Source of the DNA: Oryzias latipes
Taxonomy: Eukaryota; Chordata; Actinopteri; Beloniformes; Adrianichthyidae
Direction of reading: 5' to 3'
NCBI RefSeq assembly: GCF_002234675.1
Contig: NC_019873.2
Coordinates: 5,171,158-5,235,157, forward strand
Length of the DNA stretch: 64,000 nucleotides
Positions 1 to 12,701 of this stretch are shown piece after piece (the first letter of the stretch is position 1; each line of letters starts with the position of its first letter). A program made the position numbers and the translations under genes. Below the pieces are notes generated by a model, which saw only the letters and a program-made list of their open reading frames with translations, was not told the DNA's origin and did not search any database.

Positions 1-1015
1 CGAGGAACTCCGTTCTGGTAAGAAGGTAACACAGATATATGCTTAGCTGCAGCAGAAGACAGAGAAATTTGCTTTTTTTTGCTTTTTCAGAATATTTCTT
101 CCTGACTTGTTGTCTTTGAAAATCACAGAGAGAGTTATTATTTTTTATTTCATAAATCATGTTATTTATTTTATTAAAAGGATCATGAATTAATAAAGCT
201 TTATTATATGGCTTTACAATAAAAGAAAGATAAAAGAAGTTTAAAGTTTTAAAGAAAAAGACTTCTTGTGGCCCTCACAAGAAAATGTCTGGATTTGCTG
301 TTTTTCATTCTTACGATCATTCAAACACCACATGAACGCAGCATTTCTCTAAGTTTTACACAAAGCACAATTGGTGCAATTGGCTCTAAAATGAGAGCAA
401 AAGTTTTAACCTAAAAACTCTAGAATGTTCCGTTTTAAAAAATAATTTCAATCCAAATGTTTTCATCCAGATTCCATGTTATTTCTTTCTCACTCCACTC
501 ATCTGCTCCTGGTCCGGCCCTTCTATCCAATTTTAGAACCCAATGTGGCCCGCGAGTCAAAACATTAGCCCACCCCTGCTCTATATAGAGGCTTTCTTTA
601 TTGTAGTTTGTGGAGGCATGAGCAGTTCTTTATCTGATACAGAGAAATGTCGCATAAAAACAACTTAAAAAAATGTAAAAATCTAAGATGGCGGTAATGT
701 TTTTCAGAAAAATATATAAAGTAAAGGGTTTAACATAACAGACACCCGAATCCAGACTCTCATGAACACTGACATTCATGGAGGAAACACTGGAGCTGGA
801 GATTTAGCCAGTTAAATAAATTGGATAAACTTTCAGCTAAACTAAAAAACTGTTCTTAAAAAAATCAACCCCTGAGGTAAATGGGAGGCTGTGCAGAGGT
901 TTGAAAACTTCAAAAGAGAAAGAACAGGAGTGAATGAAGTTCTCAGTAATCATTTAGTCCAAATGCTGTTCTATGAAAAATGGCGTTTTTTGTTTTTTTC
1001 CAGTGACTAACTCAC
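1..1015. other. gpr155 intron sequence (left edge)
   Basis: This is intron downstream of the last visible gpr155 exon. No further coding exon was recognised; the next expected one, rich in tryptophan and aromatic residues, is not here. The stretch around 519-583 (gtggcccgcgagtc... ending gcccacccctg) resembles the end of a decayed hAT-type element. Confidence 0.5.
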
Positions 1016-4000
1016 CGCCAGCAGGCAGACGTTGAGCAGCAGACAGAGCAGAACGTGCCTCACGGTCTGCCGTTCATCTGAGCTCTGAAGTCCAGGAGGA
1101 GGCAGATTCAGAGGCTGCTCTGATGCTGAAGAACTCTGCTCGTCGTGGAGCGCCCCCCTGTGGCCTGCAGTGGAACTCATAGTTACAAATCCGACTTCAA
1201 AACATTCATTCATTTTCTGGAACTACTGGCAACTATTTTATTAAAGGGATTTCGATTAACAATGTTATGATGAACTTTGAGCTATTTGAACATGATTTAG
1301 ACAAAAAGCTGTATTTTTTTTGAGTGTCTGCCACCGCTGCATTCACAAACAACTGCATGCCAGGAGCAGGTTAAACTCCAGCTCCTATGCCGTCTGTGTC
1401 CGTCACCTGTGCTGTTTGCGTGCTCTCTCTGCGTGCTGGCTATCATGTCAGGCACCGTCTGAAGAGGAGAAACACTGTGGAGACCTGCACAGCAGTGAAG
1501 ACGAGCATCTCATCAATACGTTACAATAACAGTTAAGATAAAACACAGTTTATATTGAAAACTGTTTATATAAAACTTTGAAAAAGAACACAAAAAATAA
1601 AGAATAAAAAATTAAATATGGACCAGAAATGCAGGTTAAAGTCAGTTTGACTTAGTTTGTCTTTTTACAGGTTTGGTTAAAGGTAAACATCTTTCTTCTT
1701 ACAATAGGGTTTTATGTTTCTCATTGTTTTGGGAGCAGTTATAAGATGAACAGAGTCCAGTGTAAAACAAACAAAAATCAACGATTCTTTTCAAAAGTTT
1801 GGGGTCTCTAAGGACCAAAGGGCGTTGTAAAAACATAAAATCCCATTTTGATTCATTTCTAATTATAACTAGAATGAATGTTTAATTATTATTTGCATGA
1901 ATACTTTATATTTTAATTGCAACAAAAAGGTACTTTATATTTAATAAGTTACAATTTTGAATGCATCTTTTCACGTAATTTGGCAAATAATTTGAAAAGT
2001 TTTAGAGAACTTCAGACAACTTTATGATGGCGACATACCTTTCAAAATAAGGGTTCTGTCTCTGGCCTGCAAACAACAACAGTGTGACATGCAAACAAAT
2101 AACAGTAAACTAAGGTTAACATTTAATGTTAGGAGTTTTAAAAACACCTTTTAGCTAGACCCTTTTTGTTTTCTGATAGTTTTGTAAAGTATTTTAAAAT
2201 CCTAAAAGAAGTTTATTGTGAAAGCAACAAAGTCCCAAAAAGTCCCAAAACAGATGTGGACAAAAACCTTCAGAAACCTGGATTGATGCTGCAGGCAGGT
2301 GAATTTAGATTTGTCTGACGTAACGAGTCATCCGCTCCACCAGGGGCCCTCGGCTCCTCGTTGATGACTGTCGCAGCAGCTCTGCTCAGAGCCTGATAGC
2401 CGCTTTGCGCCCGGCCTCCCTGGCTGAGGCCCATCAGAGACACCGCCCCGAGTGCCAGACTCACAGCAAGAACCACGGCAGAGGTGATGATCTGTGGACG
2501 CACACAGGCATAGGAACAAGACGCATTCTGGGAGTTAGACCTTCTGCGGCGGAAGAAGTTCGTTCCGACCTGAGCTCTGCCGTAGAAGAAGGCAGAGTCG
2601 ATGGTGTTCGTCCTCTCTCCTAAGAGCAGCAGAATTCCAGCCATCAGGAAGGGAATTCTGCAAAAACACAAACGGAATTTGGATCAAAATTACTCAGACA
2701 AGAATTTTTAATTACTGCAAAAATTATTTATACACAATAAATAAAGAAACAAGTCGAATTTCCACTTTCTTGTTCTGGTTTGCGGTGTGGAAACGTACCC
2801 CCATCCCAAAACCATGAAGACCCCAGGTCGAAGTCTCAGCAGATCATCTCTGTTGGTCAGAGCCATGCAGAGAGGAATCAAACCTGGAAAAAAAAAACAC
2901 AAATGGAAACCAAAAGAAACTGACACAGAGAGCTGAAACCCTCCCAAACCTGTCAGCGCACCTGTCCAAATGTACGTGCTGTACAGAGAGCCGTACAACA
3001 AGGTGAACGTGAGAATTTGGCCCAGTAGGACGTCTTCTTGTTTCACCAAGAAGTTCCACAAGATCATACCAATGCAGACCAGAAACTGCAGAGCAGAGGG
3101 CACAGCGCTGAGGCAGCCGTCCACGTGTCACGGAGGGACATGCCGCTTCACGCCGGCAAACAAGCACTGACCTGAGCCAGGAACAGGTTCAAGGCAAAGA
3201 TGTGAGGGAGTCTGGTAAACTTTCTGCTGAGCAGCATCACGCCTATCGTCCAAACCTGAGGGCCAAACAGATGAAAGTTCTCCTCTGCCGTCCTCTCATG
3301 CTTCACACACATCCGTGAGGAACGGTTAAAAGATACGCCACCAGTGCCACCAGGCTGACGACGCTGCTGTTGAAGCTGACGTTTTCCAGCTCGGCCATCA
3401 GCGGGGCGGGGTCCATCAAAGGGATGGTCAACAACCAGGCAGACACGTACATGATGGGGGCGGACAAAAACGTGCTGATCACCATCCCAGACGTTACCTG
3501 AAGGACAAAGAATGTAAGAGTCAGGAAACAGCACTTTCATGTTATGTTTTGGTGGTTTCCCAAAGTTAAGCAGAAGAATGAGGCTCAACAGGAAATGAAT
3601 AGTGAGGATGGCTGTTAGTAATTATCTCTGAGATGGACTGCTGACCTGGTTGACCCCACCATCACCTAAAGGCAGCTGGAACAGGTTCCACGTATCTTTG
3701 GCTGGTTTTACAATGAAGTAGAGGTTTAGTGTTGGAGTTTCTTTAGTTGTATACCATGGATACTGAATACTGGATTCTGATTGGCTGCAGGATCTCCATT
3801 CAAAAGTGATTAACAAAACCTCTTTGTCGTCCATAAAGTCTGGCATTATCCTGTATGTATTGACTTCCTTTATTTATTTACAAAATTTATCATTTTCCTC
3901 TGGGGAAGACTAAGGTTTTTTTTGGTTTAATTAAATTTTGTATCCTGATGTTCAGAGGAGGGGCAATGAGAACAGTGGCGCAAAAATGTAACGTAGGCGT

Positions 4001-7000
4001 CGCTTAGGGGCGCCGGCCAAAGGGGGCGCCATCCCAAAGTTGTAAAAATTATTTATAGTTCGTATTTTTTAATGTCACAGCTGTTTGTGCACATATATTT
4101 ACATGATATGATCAGTAACAGAAGCCCATCGTGACTGATCAGGCGCCCCCGCCGCAGCCGCTCCTCCCTCACTCGGGTCTTTTACAGACAGCGCGCTCCA
4201 GCACGTGTCCGCGAGAACGCGCTGGAGCGCGCTCTGGCTGAGACGCTCTGTTGATTGTTTTTATTTAAAATTGTGTGATCATCTGATGACAGGATTAAAT
4301 GGAAAGGCAAAAGTAAAAAAGAACCGGGGGGCTCAAAACAAAAAACGCAAAAGGGACAAAGATGTAGAATGAAGAAAAGTTTCTCTAAATGGTTGAGAGA
4401 CAGCAGGTACGTTATAGCCGTGATAAAAACATTTAGGTTAAAGCTACTATAGTAGAATGGCCACAAAAGTGTCTTACAGCTGCACTGAGCAGGATTTACA
4501 GCATCAATAATCAGAAAGAGAGAAAAAAGGAGCTTGTTGGGCGCAGCGGTAGGGCGGTCGACCCATGATCGTAAGATTGCAAGTTCGATTCCCGCCTTGC
4601 ACGCCCATGAGTCGAAGTGTCCTTGGGCAAGACACTGAACCCCACCTTGCCTCTGGTGGTAGGCGGGCGCCTGTGTTTGGCAGCGGAGCGGCCACCAGTG
4701 TGTGAATGTGTGAGTGAATGTGTGTGTGACTGAGTGAATGTGTCTGTGACTGTAAAGCGCTTTGTCCTTATAGGAAGAAAGGCGCTATATAAGTATACGC
4801 CATTTGTTTGTGCTGATTTTGTTTTAAATAATTTCTTTAACTAGATGTACCAAAACACTGAAAAGGTTTTATCCTTTGATTGAAAAAGCACTAAATGATG
4901 ATAAAAGCTGCTCCTTTGGGCAGAAGGGAGAAGTATGTGTGATGGTGGGTTAGATGCTGTTTTTGTTTCTTTTTATATTGTTAAAAGTTTGGATAATTAT
5001 TTTTTGTGAGTGACTATTTAGTTTGCAGCCTTTTGCTTTTAATATCACTTTGGCTGAACAACACTTTGGATTTTAGTTGAACATTTGGAGATTTTAAGGA
5101 AAAATAAAGAAATTCTATTACACCACTAGTGATATCCAACACAAATATAATTTAAAATAAAAAATGTCTCTATTTTACATATAGTTTAGGCACTGTATTC
5201 TTTTTAAGTCTTCCTAACACAAAGTTTATATCACACAGCTGTGAGGAGGGAGAGAAAGACGAGAAGAGAGAAAAAGTATCAGGACAGATGGAGGAAAGAA
5301 ACAGGCTGGTCTGATGGTGGACGTTCAGGGCAAAGTCAGTCCATAACAAGTCCGGCATTTTTGAATAGTATTCTTAATTTAAAATAATGCATTAGCAAGA
5401 TGTTTAATTTACTGTTTTTAAAACATGAAATAATTGTTGCTTGAAGAACAACACAGACAAGAGGAGAAGCAGACAGACATGAGGTTGGTGATGCTGATCT
5501 GATAGAAAAGAGAGCAGAGATGACTTCAGGTAGGAATAATTAAACTATTAAAGTCACAATAACCTAGAGGCGCTTTTTGGTTTAAACTTCTGCTGACCAA
5601 CTGTTCACGTATTTTGGAAAAACAAGTGCAGACATACATGACAAGTCAGTCCCAACAGAGAAGAATGAGGAGAGAGGTTCAGATGATGATGATGATGATA
5701 GAGAGAAAGAGAGACGATCAGCTGATGATGAAGAGGGAGAAGAACAGAGAGGGGGGCTGGGGCAAGGCATCACTCTGAAGATTCCTCTGAATGGCCTTCA
5801 CTTCACAAATTTGGAGAATCAATGAGTCAAAACACGGTTGAAAACGGGTCACAAAAATGTTCTGCTAGGTCGAACAATAAAAGTGTTGTGTGGGTGTTTA
5901 GATAGCTTTAGGAGGGGTGGATGGGCCGTTTTATTATGCGCATTTATACCTGTGTTTGTGTGTGTGTGTGTGTGTGGGGGGGGGGGTAATGTGGCCGCAT
6001 ACCCCTATGAAATGAGGTAGTTGTGCCCCTGAATGAGAAGATCAGTAAAAAGATGCAGAGGTCAGATCTTCCAGGAAAGATGCCTAAAGAGGAGGAGATG
6101 AGGGGAGGTTGGTGTGGGTGAGGAAAGGATTAGATGGAGGTGAAGGGAGAAGCTGAAAGGGAGAATGATGAAGTCGTCGTCTTTTTTTTCTTCCACAGTG
6201 TCTCTGTCGTCCTGCCATCTGCCTGCTTGGTCTCCACAGCGCTAAAACACCTTCATGAACTCACCACCTCTAATTCCATGTTGTAGTGTCCGGCGTAAAT
6301 GGCCACACTTGGTGCAGTCGGGAAGGCTCCGTACAGAAAAGCAAAGTTGGACAAACTCGTGTGGTTGGCGCTCGTCTTGTTCGCTCCGACGTCCAGAATG
6401 TCCACCAGGTCTTTGCAGACCAGCGGCATCACCAGGCTGGGGAACGACATTGAGTGACAAAACAGAAATCCACAAACTCACATATTTTTACAAACTTTAT
6501 TTGAGTTTTCTTTATCTTTTAGAATTTAGGATGGAAAATTCTTCCCCTGATGTGTGTTTTCTGACTGTGAAGTCCAGTTTTTACATTTTCAATGTAATTC
6601 TTAATCTCAATTTATATCAAAGGGTTGTTTAAACATTTTGATTTTGATATATTTTTTTGAACATCTGCCACATTTAGAAAGACTGGTGTTTAAAAAACTA
6701 GAACGGAAAGTTCAATTATTTTTTTATATTTCACAACTTTTAAAATAAATTCACTATTTTTTTATTTGTTATTAATAAAAGAACCAATTCCAACAGGTCT
6801 CAGCGTGGCAAAACAACTGAATCCCTAAAGAGTATGGTTCATTCCAGATCAATGATCATTTTTGAACATACAGTCTGATCGCTGCGACTTATTTTCCTTT
6901 ACAGATCCACTCTAATCCTCTTTTGATCTATTCTGATAGCCTTTCCAGGGGTTTTCAATGTCTTGTTATTAGCCAAAAATGAAAAAAAAACTGTATAGTT

Positions 7001-8167
7001 TTCTGTGGCAAGAGTTTATCAGAAGTTTCTGTTGGCGCAAAGTAAGCCTCCCCCCCATTTCCCATCATTCCTTAGTTTCCATTCTCACCCTTACAGCCCC
7101 CACCTAAACATTACAGGGGGCAACATTACATGCTGAGCAATTTTGGAGCGATCCTACAGAGCCTGTGACCTGACATGGATGTAAAATACTAATTCATTCC
7201 TATGAAATAACTCTGACCTTTTACACACCCCGTATTTTCAACCACAAATAAACTTAAATGCTTCCGGTTACGTCTTTATTGAAAACAGGATAACTGGTTT
7301 AAAGCTATAATAAAATATATTTTGCCGTCGCATCATTGATGATTCCGATTGGCTTTATCGAGGTGATCGCTACGCCAGGCAGCTGGCCGGTAGATGGGAG
7401 CCGCTGTGGGATGGGGAAGCAGCCAGCTCGGGCCTCCTGAATCTTATCATATTTTTCTTATTTTCATTGAGACAATAATAAATAAATCCCCTAGTTTGAT
7501 TCTAGTTTTTATTTTTCCCTTCTCGAACTAATGTGGGTCACGGAAATAGCAGCGAAAAGCGGCTTTTGCAGCAGGAGGGAGTGAACCTCACCGTACTGGA
7601 AGAGACTCTCTGACTGACATCCTCCATGTCTCCGTTCCATTGTAATGAGATATACACAGACAGAAATTTGAATATTACTATACCACAGGAACTAATATTA
7701 CTCTGTGGGAACAAAATACTTTTTCTGTGGTGAAGAAATCCTAATTTGTGGAAACGATTTCACTTTTTTTTTTTTACCCAGCTGTCCAGTTTACATCCAG
7801 ATTCCAGCTCAGACGAGGAAAACAAAGATGTTCAGGGATCTATTTGTCTGCAGGTGGATGCATCAGAATGAAGCGGAGCGGGGACTAAGCCCAGCGTATT
7901 TTCTACAACACAACTACAATCTTTTTCAACCAGCAATTTTTTTGTCTGCTCTCAAAAGGAAAGCGATTTAAAGCTGAATTTCTTTATGCATACCCTCCAT
8001 CACCAGAAAAATACCACAGGAACATGTTAAAAACAACATTTACATAGGAGTGGGTCTTTAAGGAGTTTGTATTATTCAAGTGAAGAACTTACAGTTTGGC
8101 TGTGATCAGAAGGATCAAGGCCACTCCGGTATCTCTGGTTAGCTTCCTAAGCTGTCCGACCTGCCAG

Positions 8168-8199
<32 letters not shown>

Positions 8200-9375
8200 G
8201 ATCAAATGGTTTTCTCTGTAAAGCATCTAAACACATTCAGCTGCGGCTCACCATCGTCAGGCCGAGGTAAAACAACGCCGCCCCACCGAAAGAATTGGCC
8301 AGACCGTCGATGAACTCTGACAAGACGGCGGGAATCCTCTGACCCAGAGCAAAGTGAGAGATGATTCCCACCATCACCATGAACACTATAGGGTTCTTCA
8401 TAAGCTTCACAGACAAAAACACCAAGGGTTGCATTAAAGTTTTACACAAGTTCAAAAAAATAAAAATAAAAATAAAAAAAACCTCTGGCAAAGACACCTG
8501 TGTGCACCTGTAACACTACAACTCCCAGGATGAGCAGCCTGCTGCGCTGCGGCTGGAGGGTCTGCTTCCACCTCTGCACCTCACACAGAGCAAAACCGAT
8601 GGGGTTCAGAAGCATGAGGGAGACTGGAGCCACCAGGTAGATGTACTGCAGGTACTCCGGATATGTGCTTCGATACAAAGCGTCAACTGCAGGAGTGGAG
8701 ACAGACAGACAGACAGACGGGGAAATGTTCAGCACCTTTCTCCACTGACAACACCGACATGGAGCGTTTGCCTCACCTATAGGGTATCCTAAAGCAAAAT
8801 CATTGCTCTGAGTGGCCAAGATGGCGTACAGCCCCGCCTTGCTGTACCTGCTGTCTGGACTGGCCACCATCAGTGTGAGCACACACACCAGCAGGAACAC
8901 CGCCACCTGCACCCAGCGTGACATCACAGCGCCTCGTGAAGCGTCGATTCAGAACAGCTTCTGCTAGACGAACCGCGGATTTGACGAACCTTTGCAACCA
9001 GGACGCTCCAGAGGAACGCCCAGATGACGTCCCCAAAGTCCAGGAGCACCATGTTTTTAAAGAGCAGGGCGGGCAGAGCAAACTTGGACACAAAGTTCCC
9101 CAAACCTTTCGCCTGGCTCTCTGTGATGATGTCGGCCCTTAAAGAAGACACGTGTGAAGCATGGAAACAAAAGGAAAACACAACAGGCGACTGCATGGGT
9201 GAGCTGGACACAAGCACCTGCCAGCGACGTATCCGCACAGAATGATGCCGAAGCACTCCAGCAGAGCCGGGAAAAGCTTATCGATGGACATGTGGGGCGA
9301 GGCGGCAGGGTCTGACGGGCCGTCGTGGGAGATGTTCTTCCCATGGATCAACACATAGCTGCTGACGGTCTCCAT
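1016..9375 (-). CDS. gpr155: GPR155/LYCHOS-type multi-pass membrane protein, 3' end beyond the window
   Basis: Exons read on the minus strand, each with GT-AG borders and matching phase: 9218-9375, 8990-9137, 8777-8906, 8508-8686, 8252-8404, 8093-8160, 6265-6436, 3342-3497, 3172-3255, 2962-3085, 2799-2883, 2570-2657, 2278-2491, 1016-1164. Together they give 636 codons, against roughly 870 residues in the human protein. The product resembles GPR155 throughout: LFPALLECFGI and QAKGLGNFVSKFALPALLFKN near the N terminus, then VASPDSRYSKAG, ATQSNDFALGYPI, YPEYLQYIYLVAP, SGMVIST, SAPIMYVSAWLLT, IDSAFFYG and finally VRHVLLCLLL. Family knowledge: an auxin-carrier-like transporter fold is followed by a GPCR-like part and a C-terminal DEP domain, and the mammalian protein is a lysosomal cholesterol sensor acting on mTORC1. 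The last membrane segments and the DEP domain are missing because the gene runs off the left edge. The start is the ATG at 9375 (context GCCATGG); the ATG at 9423 overlaps a likely splice acceptor. Which teleost ohnolog this is (a or b) is inferred only from its HoxDb neighbourhood. Confidence 0.93.
1407..1508 (-). other. possible additional gpr155 exon
   Basis: A 102-nt open segment between exons 2278-2491 and 1016-1164 has an AG acceptor and an ACAG|GTGACG donor. Its phase (1 in, 1 out) matches both neighbours, so it would add 34 residues in frame. It would fall in the poorly conserved cytoplasmic linker, which is long in mammalian GPR155. The acceptor has a weak pyrimidine tract and I see no strong residue-level match, so it may be intron. 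Confidence 0.3.
4531..4806 (+). mobile_element. tRNA-derived SINE
   Basis: A tRNA-like head (GGGCGCAGCGGTAGGGCGG, then the B box GTTCGATTCCC at about 4582-4592) is followed by a tRNA-unrelated body with (GTGAATGT)-type repeats. The tail, aaagcgctttg...ggcgctatataa, is the kind of end many fish SINEs share with L2-like LINEs. It lies in the gpr155 intron between exons 6265-6436 and 3342-3497. It is not a functional tRNA gene: no acceptor stem follows the B box. Confidence 0.75.
6828..8061 (-). repeat. dispersed repeat family R1, interrupted minus-strand copy
   Basis: The ends (about 6885-7140 and 7765-8061) match the recurring element described in the findings as R1. Its landmarks are a CCACTCT...GATC terminus, the block ccagctcagacgaggaaaac and a terminus reading gagtgggtctttaa. 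The middle (about 7141-7764) does not match R1 and may be a later insertion or divergent sequence. The copy sits in the gpr155 intron between exons 8093-8160 and 6265-6436. Confidence 0.55.
8169..8199. repeat. (CA)n microsatellite
   Basis: About 15 CA units lie just upstream (in the sense of transcription) of gpr155 exon 8093-8160, close to its acceptor site. Confidence 0.9.
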
Positions 9376-10020
9376 GGCGATGGATCCAGGTGAGGAGAGG
9401 AGAGGAGAGGCAGCTATCTGCATGGGGACAAAGAGGATTCTGTTAACATGAACAAGAATGAAGTGAATGAAAAGGATAAAACATACAAATATTTAATTTG
9501 AGAGAGGGGGAATATTTTTCTGTTCCATTAAGATTTCTTTATTGCATCATCTGGAATGCCGACTGTTACTAAATTTCAGAATGTAAAAAGATACATACAC
9601 ATATGAGAGAGGCAAATAGCATCAGGATATGTTTTTGTTTAGTTTTTTTGTCACGCTGTCAGCTGACCGTTAACTCTAGCGCTGCGTGCTGAAAACAAAC
9701 GGGAGGGCGCGGTAACCCCGGAAAGCGCCTCGTGAAGCTCCAGACATCCACTCCAAATCCTCACCTCTGCTCCTCAGACGATCCTCATTACGAAGCTAAA
9801 CACAACAGAGCAGCTCTACCAGTCTGACGTGACCCTTTTCTTCTTCTCCGCTGCATTTAAGGCTCTTTCTGACAGCTGCTGAGACTGGAGACGCCCCGTG
9901 AGAGATTGACAGATGAAACATCCAATCACTGTCGAGGAAAACACCGACAGCCTTTTGTGATTGGTGGAATCACAACAGACGTCACAGTGAGACCACATTC
10001 CCATTCAGCCACTTTTTTAT
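9376..10020 (-). promoter_or_regulatory. gpr155 5' untranslated and promoter region
   Basis: Just upstream of the start codon, minus-strand tttgtccccatgcag ending at 9418 looks like a splice acceptor, so the first coding exon probably begins there and a non-coding first exon lies further up. The GC-richer stretch around 9700-9830 is the best promoter or first-exon candidate. I cannot place the transcription start. Confidence 0.4.
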
Positions 10021-10164
10021 TTTATTTTATTTTTTTGCGTGAACAAAAAATAAGATTCCTCTTTCAAACAGTATCAATTTAAAAAAAATGATAATTACAT
10101 TGATTGAAAAGAATTGATTTTAAGGCCTCACATGAATGAACAAAGGACATTTAAGGGATTACCA

Positions 10165-10181
10165 CCGCTAGATGGCAGCAG
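10165..10181 (+). promoter_or_regulatory. CTCF-like motif (forward)
   Basis: CCGCTAGATGGCAGCAG fits the CTCF core (CCASYAG-RKGGCRS). It lies between gpr155 and mtx2. Confidence 0.45.
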
Positions 10182-10295
10182 CTACTTCCACATGTTTTGC
10201 CGAAGGTTGTTGCTTTCAAGACCCAATCCAATAAAAACTGCTTTTAACATGTTGTTGTAGCATTGTTCTTATGGAGAACATATGAGAGGAAAATG

Positions 10296-10376
10296 TGTTG
10301 TGATTTTATTTTTTTTCTTTTGAATCTGTACAGTCTCCTTGGGTATTCTGAAAGGCGCTTTTAAATAAAATGTATT
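10296..10376 (+). repeat. 3' tail of an L2-type LINE
   Basis: The text cttgggtattctgaaaggcg followed by cttttaaataaaatg and a TATTATTAT tail matches the 3' end of the longer fragment at 24630-25345. Only the tail is present, as expected of a severely 5'-truncated insertion. Confidence 0.6.
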
Positions 10377-10377
10377 A

Positions 10378-10712
10378 TTATTATAAATTGAATCTTGAAG
10401 TTGCATTTTCTAAGTTTTTCTTCACTCAAATTGTTGTGAATCAGGAGCAGACGAAAAAATACTGTTTGAACAAAGATTCTATTTGTAAAATAGAAAATAC
10501 GCTGGTGGGGCAAAAGCTTCCTGCTCTGCTCTATTCTGATACATTCACTTGCAGACAAATAGATCCATGTGTGTCATTGCTTTGCTCGTCTGAGCTGGAC
10601 TCTGGATCAAGCTCCATTATTGCATGATTTTGTCTAAAAAGGCACAAAAAATGGAAAGACCACTGGGAACATTTTGAGAATACATTTAAAAAATGATCAG
10701 AGTGGGACTTTA
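10378..10712 (+). repeat. dispersed repeat family R1, plus-strand copy
   Basis: It contains the R1 landmarks caaattgttgtgaatcagga, a block with tgctctattctgatacattc, and the terminal aatgatcagagtgggacttt. It directly follows the L2 tail. Large internal parts of the full element are missing. Confidence 0.7.
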
Positions 10713-10719
10713 ATACAAA

Positions 10720-11570
10720 AAAGAATGAAATTGTTTGAGTTCAGTAAACATGGGAACGTTTAAACATGTAGAATTTTACATTTCTGGGAGTAAACAGAAT
10801 TTTTTTTAGAGAATAAAATGTTGACTTTAATGTTTTGCCAGATCAAGACGATTCTTTTCTTAACAAATGTTATCTAAGTGTTCTACAAGTATACTTACAA
10901 AAATGAGGTAATATACTTTTAGTTTACTCTTTATATACTATATTGTAAACTTAAAATGTTCCAATTTAGTTTGAAGATGTATTCAGTTTGCATACACTAT
11001 ACGTGCAGTAGTCTGCAACCTTTGACAGTAAAAGACCAAGCTACCTATCCGTCCGTCCGTCCGTCCAGGAAGTGTGGAGTGAGCAAGGCCTCTTGATGTC
11101 AGCAGGAATGTAAAAACCTTTACACAGTTTCTTACTTAGGTGCATCTCAGCCATGAATTTCTAGACATAACTGATCTACAGTAAATCAACCAACAACCCC
11201 TACTTGTAAAATTATTATTATTGTATTTCTCATCAACCAGAGAGTCAGTATGGAGGGGTAAAAAAAGCCAAATGTGGCTACAGATCCTCAGGTTGAAGAC
11301 TCCTGATTTATAGTTTATTTGCCACTTATACTCAAACGTGCTTCAAATGTATTTAAACATACTCAAGGGCACTAGCTTTTGCAAAGAGTAATTTTGAGCC
11401 ACAGTCATGTTGACAAAAGAATAAAGAATTAATCATGCTTCAATTCATATGAAGACACTAAATCAGTCTGTTTATATGGAATTCATATGATCAGATGACT
11501 TCGACTTTACATAGAAAGTTTTCTTTCCAACAGTGAGATATTTTAAACAAATGTTTTTGTAGGAAAATAT
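10720..11570. other. gene-free intergenic DNA with decayed repeats
   Basis: No coding exon is seen. The AAGTATACTT-rich stretch around 10880-10960 recurs in inverted form near 23220-23330 and is probably a decayed MITE. A (GTCC)n run lies at about 11048-11067. The segment near 11220-11310 (catgtggct...aggttgaagactcctga-like) resembles a hAT-type terminus. Confidence 0.45.
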
Positions 11571-11881
11571 TGTAACGATCCGGCCGGACCGTCACTTTAG
11601 TGGGGTAGCGAAAGCCAACTGCTCATGAAGAGGTTTTAATGGAGAGCTGTCCGTGCCCCATACACCGCACGACCCCGGACAGTCTCAGGTTGCAAGAAAC
11701 GTAGAGAGAGGCAATATTAGCTTTTAAGCAACAAGCTTGTTTATTTCAGCACACATACAGCCTAAACAGCATGGAGAGTCACTTCAGCTTCCAGCCCTCT
11801 GACTCAAGGTTTCACCCTTAAGCTCCCCACTTCCCATGAGCCTTTGGGGCTGAAGGCAGCGCTAACCCCCGGGTCGCTACA
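11571..11881 (-). repeat. LTR (3' LTR in element orientation)
   Basis: This is the left-hand 311-bp copy, nearly identical to 12702-13012. It shares the blocks ccgtgccccatacaccgcac and ggcagcgctaacccccgggt. Confidence 0.9.
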
Positions 11882-12701
11882 CTGCCCCCACCTAAGAGGG
11901 TTAGTGTCCCAACAACCCTCACATAACTGCATAACTGAATAACACAACACAATTAGCAAAACACAGGAACACACTGGCTGGAGACTCCTTCGCACAATCC
12001 TGGGTTTCGACCGCCACCGTGTACAGTCCTCCTCTTAACTGGCTGGGTTAGCACATCTGTAACTGACACAGTTCCATGCCAGTATGTGCCCAGCCAGGAG
12101 AACCAGTCCCCGCCTCTGTGGAAGCACCACCATCAGGGTGCACGTCACCATGGGGGAGCAGACTCTCTCCAAGTGAAGAGCTGCACAACAGCAGCAGAAG
12201 GTCCCCAGGCATCCCAGGCGATCGTCTTCATCACTACGGCTGCTGTAGGGTCTGCTTCGTCAAACCCTCCTCCCCAAAGCGAAGCTCTGCTGTCCGGCTG
12301 ACAGGTCTCGCAGCTCCGCAGGTGGGAGGTCCAGCAGTGTAGCGCCCTCTAATGCCAGGCCTGGGTGTGTGAGAAGTCCCCTTCGGCGTCTAGCCCTCAT
12401 GGCCGGTCGCCAGGTTGACCTGAGCCAGGTGTGGTTCCAGTGTTGTTGAGCCATTGCGTCGTGAAGGTTCAGCTGGGCTGCGCACCGTCATCACAGTCTG
12501 GTCCAGATGGTCTAGCGCTGGCGTCGGGCAAGGCCAGGCTGCAGATGACGGTGGGTGCTCGATCCATCAGGGAGTTGATGTCGCCCTTTCTCCTCCCTTG
12601 TGCCGAACTGCCTCCAGAATGGCGTCAGTCCCCGCGGCGTAGCTCTCCATGGTGTGGCTCTCTGAAGTAGCAGGGGCAAAGGATCCCACTTCTGACACCA
12701 A

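Noticed and set aside
4531-4600. Possible tRNA gene
   Set aside because: The B box and part of an A box are present, but there is no cloverleaf or acceptor stem and a SINE body follows.
3956-6034. A single large hAT element with ends near gaggggcaatgag and tagttgtgcccctg
   Set aside because: The right end looks like a hAT terminus, but the left end is a poor match and no 8-bp duplication was found, so I did not call it.
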